Below are positions 20,126 through 29,065 of a stretch of 64,000 bases of DNA, one piece after another. This stretch comes from an uncultured Prochlorococcus sp. (GTDB lineage Bacteria; Cyanobacteriota; Cyanobacteriia; PCC-6307; Cyanobiaceae), in contig CACBHP010000005.1 of NCBI GenBank assembly GCA_902539115.1, positions 1 through 64,000 of the forward strand. The letters are read 5' to 3'. The position numbers and the translations under genes are program-made. The notes beneath the pieces were generated by a model. The model was not told where the DNA came from and ran no database searches. It was given only the letters and a program-made list of their open reading frames with translations. How positions within the stretch are numbered: position 1 is the first letter of the stretch; each line of letters starts with the position of its first letter.

Positions 20126-21127
20126 TTAACTATCCTGCAACCATAGAGATGCGTCGCAGGCATGATAAGTGAGTATCAGTTTTGCTCCTGCTCTTTTGAA
20201 ACTAAGCAACGTTTCTAACACAATATCTTTTTCATTAATCCAGTTTTTCATGGCAGCAGACTTTACCATGGAGTACTCACCACTAACGTTGTATGCAGCT
20301 ATGGGCTTATTTGAAAATGTGCTTAGTCTATAAACAATATCCAAATATGAAATTCCTGGTTTTACCATCAAAATATCAGCTCCTTCATACTGATCCAATG
20401 CAGATTCAATTAAAGCCTCTTTTGAATTGGCAGGGTCCATTTGATATGTAGACTTATTGTCTGGAATTATTTTCTTACTATTTTCTCTAGGAGCCGAATC
20501 TAAAGCAGTTCTAAACGGACCATAATAAGCAGATGAATATTTGGCTGTATAACTAATAATACCTACATCAATAAATCCTTCACTATCAAGAGCAGTCCTA
20601 ATTGCTCCAACTCTCCCATCCATCATGTCACTAGGACCAATAAAATCTGCTCCAGATCTAGCTTGAGTTAAGGCTTGTTTTTTTAAAATTTCAATCGTTT
20701 CATCATTCAATATTTTTCCAGTTTCATCAACTAAGCCATCATGTCCATCACACGAATAAGGGTCCAAGGCAACATCTGTCATTATTGCCATTTCTGGAAT
20801 CTCTTTTTTTAATATTCGAATAGCTCTAGGAATTAAACCGTCTTCATTAAAACACTCTGCTCCATCTTCAGTCTTTAAGCTATCGTTAATTTTTGGAAAA
20901 AGAACAATACACCTTATTCCCAATTCCCATGCCCTAGTGACCTCCTTTATTAAGCCATTCATATCCCATCTAAAAGTTCCTGGCATTGCCAAAATTTCCT
21001 CTTTAAAATCTTTTCCATGAATAAATAATGGATATATAAAGTCCGAAGCTTTTAGATGGTTTTCTCTAACCATTTCTCTAATTGCCTCAGACCTTCTTAA
21101 TCTTCTTGGACGAATAATCGAATTCAT
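20126..21127 (-). CDS. hemB: Delta-aminolevulinic acid dehydratase (porphobilinogen synthase)
   Basis: 333 aa; RPRRLRRSEAIREMVREN, DVALDPYSCDGHDGLV, SGADFIGPSDMMDGRVGAIR, MVKPGISYLDIV. Confidence 0.96.
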   Translation of the reverse strand: MNSIIRPRRLRRSEAIREMVRENHLKASDFIYPLFIHGKDFKEEILAMPGTFRWDMNGLIKEVTRAWELGIRCIVLFPKINDSLKTEDGAECFNEDGLIPRAIRILKKEIPEMAIMTDVALDPYSCDGHDGLVDETGKILNDETIEILKKQALTQARSGADFIGPSDMMDGRVGAIRTALDSEGFIDVGIISYTAKYSSAYYGPFRTALDSAPRENSKKIIPDNKSTYQMDPANSKEALIESALDQYEGADILMVKPGISYLDIVYRLSTFSNKPIAAYNVSGEYSMVKSAAMKNWINEKDIVLETLLSFKRAGAKLILTYHACDASLWLQDS

Positions 21128-21255
21128 TTTAATATTATTTAAATTAAAAAATATTTATTTAATACATTAATCGCTCACCTTACACTTAAATCAATCAGAG
21201 ACTCCTTTTGTTCAGGAAAATTAACTAAAATTTATTTAAATAAGAGAAAAAAAGT

Positions 21256-21272
21256 TACAAAAATATTTTGTA
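21256..21272. repeat. Perfect inverted repeat upstream of the bicA/sbtA/sbtB-like operon
   Basis: TACAAAA-ata-TTTTGTA. Confidence 0.65.
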
Positions 21273-21350
21273 CAAACTTCATTTTTCACAAATTTACGTC
21301 ATTAAGAGATAATATCTTCTAGTTAAGTATTTATTTTAAGGAGAGCATCT

Positions 21351-23003
21351 TTGAAAATAATTAATGGATTTCATCTAAAAAATATAAGAGGCGATATTCT
21401 TGGAGGCATCACAGCCGCTGTGGTGGCTTTACCTCTTGCTCTTGCTTTTGGTAATGCTGCGTTAGGACCTGGCGGAGCAATTTATGGACTATATGGAGCA
21501 GTAGTAGTCGGTTTTTTAGCAGCATTATTTGGCGGAACACCTGCTCAAGTTAGTGGGCCTACCGGTCCAATGAGTGTAACTGTTGCAGGTGTAGTAGCAG
21601 GCTTAGCAGCAGTAGGGGTTCCAAGAGATCTTTCTGCAGGACAAATTTTACCTTTAGTTATGGCAGCGGTAGTAATTGGCGGCTTACTGCAAATATTATT
21701 TGGAATTTTAAAATTAGGTAAATACATTACTTTAGTTCCATATTCTGTTGTTTCAGGATTTATGTCTGGTATTGGAGTGATAATCATTGCGCTTCAGATT
21801 GGACCATTACTTGGAATTAGTACTCGAGGTGGAGTAGTCGAATCTTTAACTACTGTATTTTCAAATTTCCAGCCCAATGGTGCTGCTATTGGAGTAGCAA
21901 TAATGACACTAGGTATAGTATTTCTTACTCCTAGAAAAATAAGTCAGTGGGTTCCTTCTCCTCTCTTGGCCCTATTGATAGTTACCCCAATTTCAATATT
22001 AATTTTTGGAGATGGAGCTATTGATAGAATTGGAGAAATCCCAAGGGGAATTCCATCTTTAAATTTCCCAAGTTTTAATCAATATTTCCCAATTATTTTC
22101 AAAGCAGGATTAGTCCTTGCAGTACTTGGCGCTATTGACTCCTTACTGACATCTCTAGTAGCAGACAATATCTCTCAAACAAAACATAATTCTGATAGAG
22201 AACTTATTGGGCAAGGAATAGGAAATGCTATTGCAGGTCTGTTTTCAGGTTTACCTGGAGCAGGAGCAACCATGAGAACAGTAATAAATGTTAAATCTGG
22301 AGGATCAACTCCAATTTCTGGTATGGTTCACTCGGTTGTGTTGTTGATAGTTTTAGTTGGTGCAGGACCTTTGGCTGAGCAAATACCTACTGCATTGCTA
22401 GCAGGAATTCTTATAAAAGTAGGCCTAGATATTATTGATTGGGGATTCTTGAGGAGGGCTCACAAATTATCTTTAAAAACATCAGTAGTAATGTACGGCG
22501 TACTTTTAATGACTGTTTTTTGGGATTTAATTTGGGCAGTTTTAGTCGGTGTATTCATAGCAAATATGCTCACTATTGATTCAATAACCGAAACTCAACT
22601 AGAAGGTATGGATGAGGATAATCCTTTATCAGAAGATGATCAAGGGAAAAATGCTTTGCCTGCTGATGAAAAAGCACTTCTAGATAGATGTTCAGGCGAG
22701 GTAATGCTATTTAGACTTAAAGGACCACTTAGTTTTGGAGCAGCTAAAGGCATATCTGAGAGAATGATGCTTGTAAGAAACTACAAAGTTTTGATATTAG
22801 ATATCACTGATGTTCCACGACTTGGAGTTACTGCGACTCTGGCAATAGAGGATATGATGCAAGAAGCAAAAAATAATTCCAGAAAAGCATTTGTTGCTGG
22901 TGCTAATGAAAAAGTAAAAGATAGATTAGCTAAATTTGGAGTTGAAGGCATTATTGAAACAAGAAAAGAAGCTTTAGAAACTGCTCTAAATGAAATAGCC
23001 TAG
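21351..23003 (+). CDS. SulP/SLC26 anion transporter with C-terminal STAS domain (BicA-like bicarbonate transporter candidate), TTG start
   Basis: 550 aa; GGITAAVVALPLALAFGNAALGPGGAIYGLYGA, GTPAQVSGPTGPMSVTV, STAS-like VLILDITDVPRLGVTATLAIEDM; followed immediately by sbtA/sbtB-like genes. Confidence 0.85.
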   Translation: MKIINGFHLKNIRGDILGGITAAVVALPLALAFGNAALGPGGAIYGLYGAVVVGFLAALFGGTPAQVSGPTGPMSVTVAGVVAGLAAVGVPRDLSAGQILPLVMAAVVIGGLLQILFGILKLGKYITLVPYSVVSGFMSGIGVIIIALQIGPLLGISTRGGVVESLTTVFSNFQPNGAAIGVAIMTLGIVFLTPRKISQWVPSPLLALLIVTPISILIFGDGAIDRIGEIPRGIPSLNFPSFNQYFPIIFKAGLVLAVLGAIDSLLTSLVADNISQTKHNSDRELIGQGIGNAIAGLFSGLPGAGATMRTVINVKSGGSTPISGMVHSVVLLIVLVGAGPLAEQIPTALLAGILIKVGLDIIDWGFLRRAHKLSLKTSVVMYGVLLMTVFWDLIWAVLVGVFIANMLTIDSITETQLEGMDEDNPLSEDDQGKNALPADEKALLDRCSGEVMLFRLKGPLSFGAAKGISERMMLVRNYKVLILDITDVPRLGVTATLAIEDMMQEAKNNSRKAFVAGANEKVKDRLAKFGVEGIIETRKEALETALNEIA

Positions 23004-23009
23004 TAATTT

Positions 23010-24008
23010 ATGGAAATAAATTCAATTCTGCAAAATGTATTAGCCCCGCCAGTTCTTTTCTTTTTGATTGGAGCAATATCAGTACTCTTTAAATCTGATT
23101 TAGAGATACCAGCTCCATTACCTAAACTCTTCTCCTTATATCTGCTGCTAGCTATAGGGTTTAAAGGAGGTATAGAGATAGAAAAAAGTGGTTTTACAGA
23201 TCAAGTATTGCCTACTTTAAGTGCTGCAATACTGATGTCACTTGTAATCCCGCTGATTGGATTTTTAATTTTAAGATTTAAGTTTGATGTCTTTAATTCA
23301 GCCGCAATAGCAGCAGCATACGGTTCAATTAGTGCTGTTACATTTATTTCCGCAGAAAGTTTTTTGGAAAGCCAAAAAATAGCCTTTGATGGGTTTATGG
23401 TTGGCGCCTTAGCTTTAATGGAATCTCCTGCAATAATTGTTGGATTATTACTTGTGAAATTTGCAGCTCCCAAAAATAGACCAAAATCAAGAAAAATGCA
23501 TCTAAGCGCAATATTACATGAATCACTTTTGAATGGATCAGTTTATTTATTGCTCTCAAGCTTAATTGTAGGATTTCTCACTGCTTCCAGTAATCCTTCA
23601 GGGATTGCAAAAATGGAACCTTTCACTGGACAATTATTCTATGGAGCAGAATGCTTCTTCTTGTTAGATATGGGAATAGTCGCTGCTCAAAGATTGCCGA
23701 GACTTAAGAGTGCGGGTTCGTTCTTGATTAGCTTTTCCATTTTTATGCCTTTATTTAACGCATTTATTGGTGTTTTCGTTGCAAGATTTTTATCTTTAGG
23801 AGCTGGCAACGCACTTTTATTTGTGGTTTTATGTGCAAGCGCATCTTATTTAGCAGTTCCTGCAGCGATGAGGATGACAGTTCCAGAAGCTAAATCTAGT
23901 TATTATATTTCAACTACGCTAGGTCTAACTTTCCCATTCAATATAGTTCTCGGCATTCCCATATATATGAGTTTAGTAAATACCATTATTCCACTTTCCC
24001 CTCTATAA
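23010..24008 (+). CDS. sbtA: SbtA-like (DUF897) sodium-dependent bicarbonate permease
   Basis: 332 aa; NVLAPPVLFFLIGAISVLFKSDLEIPAPLPKLFSLYLLLAIGFKGG, typical SbtA N-terminus. Confidence 0.85.
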   Translation: MEINSILQNVLAPPVLFFLIGAISVLFKSDLEIPAPLPKLFSLYLLLAIGFKGGIEIEKSGFTDQVLPTLSAAILMSLVIPLIGFLILRFKFDVFNSAAIAAAYGSISAVTFISAESFLESQKIAFDGFMVGALALMESPAIIVGLLLVKFAAPKNRPKSRKMHLSAILHESLLNGSVYLLLSSLIVGFLTASSNPSGIAKMEPFTGQLFYGAECFFLLDMGIVAAQRLPRLKSAGSFLISFSIFMPLFNAFIGVFVARFLSLGAGNALLFVVLCASASYLAVPAAMRMTVPEAKSSYYISTTLGLTFPFNIVLGIPIYMSLVNTIIPLSPL

Positions 24009-24010
24009 AA

Positions 24011-24292
24011 ATGAAAAGATTAGACTTGATATTTAGTGAAAGAGAACTAGATGCAATCATTAAAACATTAGAAAAAGCTAATGTTCCTGGATATACAGTT
24101 ATGAAACACGCCACAGGAAGAGGGCCTGAAAGGGTTGTTACTGAAGATATGGAATTTACAGGATTAGGAGCAAATGCTCATGTAATTGTTTTTTGTGAGC
24201 AAGAATTAATAGATAAAATGAGAGATAACATCAGGGATGATTTAAGCTACTACGGAGGAGTTGCTTATATTTCTGAAGCAACACCTCTTTAA
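24011..24292 (+). CDS. sbtB: SbtB-like PII-superfamily protein
   Basis: 93 aa; MKRLDLIFSERELDAIIKTLEKANVPGYTVMKHATGRGPERV...; directly downstream of sbtA. Confidence 0.8.
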   Translation: MKRLDLIFSERELDAIIKTLEKANVPGYTVMKHATGRGPERVVTEDMEFTGLGANAHVIVFCEQELIDKMRDNIRDDLSYYGGVAYISEATPL

Positions 24293-24314
24293 ATTAAAGA
24301 AGCAATATTTATTT

Positions 24315-25271
24315 TTAAGAATGAATCCAATCTACTCTTATATTTTTTCTACTATTTAAATATCTATCAATTGACATTGCCGCAATACATCCATCAGAAG
24401 CCGCAACAACTGCTTGCTTAAATGGTGTATTTCTTATATCTCCAATAGCCCATACTCCATCAGAATTTGTAGACATAAAGTCGTCCACAATAACTCCTCC
24501 GTCTTCTTTTAAAGCAATTTGATCACCTAAAAAATCAGTAATTGGCTTTGAACCACTCATATAGACAAAGACTCCATCTAAATTTAAATTGATAGGATTT
24601 TCTTCTTGCTTATTTTTTACAACAACCCCATTTACACCCATATCATCACCCAATATTTCCAATAATCTTGTTCTACTCCAATGTTTTATATTTGTATTAT
24701 CCATCAATTCCATAGCTTCTTCATTATCTGATTTAGGATCACTTGATGTAATCCAATGCACGGTTGATGCAAATTTAGTTAGAACAGTTGCTTCTTCAAT
24801 TGCCTCCTTGTTCACTCCAACAACTGCAACTTCTCTATTTTTATAAAAAGCCCCATCACATGTAGCACAATAACTTACCCCTTTGCCAAGAAAATCGGCT
24901 TCGCCCTTAAATGATGCAGGCCTACCCATAGCTCCACTTGCAAGTACAAGTGCTTTAGATTTGAAAGTGCCTTCGGGTGTATAAACCATTTTCCATTCTC
25001 CACTAGCGTCAATTCCAAACACTTGTGCTCTTCTATAATCTGTGCCGTATTGCACAGCCTGTTCTCTCATTAGAGTAAGTAATTTATCCCCACTTATATC
25101 AATCGGAACACCTGGATAATTAGCTATTTGATGAGTTATTGCTAAGGCGCCAACAGATGGATTTTTATCTAAAATTACTGTCTTTAGGTTTGAACGAGAT
25201 GTATAAAGTGCGCAAGTACATCCTGCCGGACCTCCTCCGATAATAACTACATCTGACTCAATAATTTCCAA
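24315..25271 (-). CDS. Thioredoxin-reductase-like flavoprotein lacking canonical NADPH motifs (DDOR-like candidate)
   Basis: 318 aa; VVIIGGGPAGCTCALYTSR FAD motif, YCATCDGAFYKN CxxC, but VVGVNKEAIEEA and HWITSSDPKSD where canonical TrxR has GGGxSAxEEA and HRRxxxR. Confidence 0.75.
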   Translation of the reverse strand: MEIIESDVVIIGGGPAGCTCALYTSRSNLKTVILDKNPSVGALAITHQIANYPGVPIDISGDKLLTLMREQAVQYGTDYRRAQVFGIDASGEWKMVYTPEGTFKSKALVLASGAMGRPASFKGEADFLGKGVSYCATCDGAFYKNREVAVVGVNKEAIEEATVLTKFASTVHWITSSDPKSDNEEAMELMDNTNIKHWSRTRLLEILGDDMGVNGVVVKNKQEENPINLNLDGVFVYMSGSKPITDFLGDQIALKEDGGVIVDDFMSTNSDGVWAIGDIRNTPFKQAVVAASDGCIAAMSIDRYLNSRKNIRVDWIHS

Positions 25272-25467
25272 TTTAATAAAACTCCTTTTTAGTAGTTAAT
25301 TAGATGAGTTCTTGGTTAGAAGATATCTTAAATGTAAATATCTAACCGTTATATAGATATAAGTTAAAAGAAAAAAGAGAAAAAAGCATAATATAGAAAC
25401 AAACTTACATAGGAAAAACATAAAAAATTAATTATCAAAATGATCAGTTACGTGAAATGTTCTGTAT

Positions 25468-25485
25468 TGATCTATTATTAGATCA
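25468..25485. repeat. Perfect inverted repeat upstream of 25525 ORF
   Basis: TGATCTA-ttat-TAGATCA. Confidence 0.6.
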
Positions 25486-25524
25486 TATCGAAAAATCAAT
25501 TGCCGTAGAAACATTATATTTTTC

Positions 25525-25842
25525 ATGACCAACTCTGATTACCTTTTAAAAGCTGCCATTAAGAAAGTAACCGAAAAATTAAACGAGATATTGGTTGAAA
25601 AAATTGAAGAAGCAACAAATATTGCTCAGGATGCTCCAGAAATTCTCAAAAAAGAATTTGATAGCTTGAAAGAATCCATAATTGACGAAGCCTCAAAAAT
25701 GGAGAAAGCCGAAAATATTCAAAAAAATGAGTCTACAAATAATTATCAAGATTCCAAAATAAAAAAAGCTTTAAATGAAATCGAAAGTATCAATAAGCAA
25801 ATTGATCTCTTTAATAAAACCATAAATAATCAAATTAAATGA
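25525..25842 (+). CDS. Hypothetical coiled-coil/amphipathic-helix protein
   Basis: 105 aa, Lys/Glu-rich; its TGA overlaps the ATG of the next gene (ATGA). Confidence 0.7.
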   Translation: MTNSDYLLKAAIKKVTEKLNEILVEKIEEATNIAQDAPEILKKEFDSLKESIIDEASKMEKAENIQKNESTNNYQDSKIKKALNEIESINKQIDLFNKTINNQIK

Positions 25843-27506
25843 GTTATCACATTCTTCATTATCGTTTAAAGAAATTGAGGAGGGCCTTTCTTATTTGGAT
25901 AACACTGATTTTGCTTTTAATAAATTTGTGGATAGATAATATTAGATTTATAATTTTCCAAACAAAGAGTAATGAGAAAAGTAAGGTCCAAATTAAAAGA
26001 GCAAAGTGGTTTACTAATGAATTAATAAAGCTTGGTTCAGCATTTATTAAAATTGGACAATTATTATCAGCAAGACCTGATTTAATTCCTAATACCTGGA
26101 TACAGGAATTATCTAAATTGCAGGATCAAGTTCCTAATTTTTCATTTGCGCAAGTTGAAGAAACTATAAGAAATGAACTAGGATCAAAGTTTAATGAAAT
26201 AGATCAAATAATTTGTGACCCGGTTGGATCAGCATCCCTAGCTCAGGTTCATAGGGCGACTTTAAAAGATGGCAAAAAAGTAGTATTTAAAGTTCAAAGA
26301 CCCAATTTAAAAGAATTGTTTATTATCGATTTGGGCATAATGCAGCAAATAGCAGGATTATTGCAGAAGAATAAGAATTGGAGTAGGGGTAGAAACTGGA
26401 CTGAGATTGCTAAAGAGTGTAGGAAAGTCCTCATGAAGGAGCTTGATTTTAATTGTGAAGCACAATATGCAGCAAGATTTAGACAGCAATTTCTTGATGA
26501 TGAAAATATTGAAGTTCCTGAAATAATTTGGGATATGAGCAGTGAAAAAGTTCTTTGTTTAAGTTATTTAGAAGGAACAAAAATAAGCGATTTAGAAAAA
26601 TTGCAATCACAAGAAATTGATTTACCTAAAATTGCAGAAATAGGCGCCATCAGTTATCTAAAACAATTAGTAAATTACGGTTTTTTTCATGCAGACCCTC
26701 ATCCAGGGAATCTAGCAGTGTCAAATGAAGGTAAATTGATTTTTTATGATTTTGGAATGATGGGAAATATCTCAAATAATCTCCAAACAAGATTAGGGGG
26801 AATGGTTAAGGCTGCTGCTTTAAGAGACGCCTCATCACTTGTTAGTCAATTACAACTAGCTGGGCTAATTTCAAAAGATATTGATGTAGGACCAGTCAGG
26901 AGATTAGTCAGATTGATGCTTAAAGAAGCCTTAACTCCACCTTTTAGTCCAAATATTATGGAAAAATTATCTGGAGATTTATACGAACTTGTTTATGAAA
27001 CACCATTTCAACTGCCAGTAGATTTAATCTTTGTGATGAGAGCTTTATCAACTTTTGAAGGAGTTGGTAGAATGCTTGATCCAGGGTTTAACCTTGTATC
27101 AGTTACCAAGCCTTATTTAATAGAACTTATGACTTCAAATAATCAAACTCCCAACGATTTAATTAACCAATTTGGAAGGCAAGTAGGTGAAATAGGATCG
27201 AAAGCTGTTGGAATTCCCAAAAGAATAGATGAAAGTTTAGAAAGATTAGAGCAGGGAGATTTACAATTGCAAATAAGAATGGGAGAATCTGATAGGCAAT
27301 TCAAAAAAATGTTTACTGCTCAAAAAACTTTAGGCCATTCAATTCTCATAGGAAGCTTATCAATTTCATCTGCTTTACTTGTAACTAATAAACAAAATAA
27401 TTTTGCATTGTTGCCACTTTTCTTTGCACTACCCATAAGTATTGATTGGATAAAATGCCAATTAAGTATGAGAAAAGGCTCACGTTTAGAAAAACTTAAG
27501 CGCTAA
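25839..27506 (+). CDS. ABC1/UbiB-family atypical kinase-like protein
   Basis: 555 aa; FIKIGQLLSARPDLIP, PVGSASLAQVHRATLKDGKKVVFKVQRP, GFFHADPHPGNLAV, YDFGMMG. Confidence 0.93.
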   Translation: MSYHILHYRLKKLRRAFLIWITLILLLINLWIDNIRFIIFQTKSNEKSKVQIKRAKWFTNELIKLGSAFIKIGQLLSARPDLIPNTWIQELSKLQDQVPNFSFAQVEETIRNELGSKFNEIDQIICDPVGSASLAQVHRATLKDGKKVVFKVQRPNLKELFIIDLGIMQQIAGLLQKNKNWSRGRNWTEIAKECRKVLMKELDFNCEAQYAARFRQQFLDDENIEVPEIIWDMSSEKVLCLSYLEGTKISDLEKLQSQEIDLPKIAEIGAISYLKQLVNYGFFHADPHPGNLAVSNEGKLIFYDFGMMGNISNNLQTRLGGMVKAAALRDASSLVSQLQLAGLISKDIDVGPVRRLVRLMLKEALTPPFSPNIMEKLSGDLYELVYETPFQLPVDLIFVMRALSTFEGVGRMLDPGFNLVSVTKPYLIELMTSNNQTPNDLINQFGRQVGEIGSKAVGIPKRIDESLERLEQGDLQLQIRMGESDRQFKKMFTAQKTLGHSILIGSLSISSALLVTNKQNNFALLPLFFALPISIDWIKCQLSMRKGSRLEKLKR

Positions 27507-27511
27507 AAAAA

Positions 27512-28807
<1,296 letters not shown>

Positions 28808-28967
28808 TTAATTATTACTATTTAAATCCTATTAATAGCTGAACTATTTGGCTAATATCTGAAATATATATGTTAAACAAATATAATTTTTAATTTCAGA
28901 GCAACTTAGATATGATTCGAAGCTTTTATTTATTCCAAAGTCCCCGCAACCTATCTCATAAACATAT

Positions 28968-28995
28968 TTTTCAAATTCATCTTACAATTTGAAAA
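28968..28995. repeat. Perfect 10-bp-arm inverted repeat between eno and clpB-like gene
   Basis: TTTTCAAATT-catcttac-AATTTGAAAA. Confidence 0.7.
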
Positions 28996-29065
28996 TTATT
29001 GGGTGATTATTAATGCATATCCTATTTAGAATATTAATTAATAATCAACTATAGTTTTATAGTTT

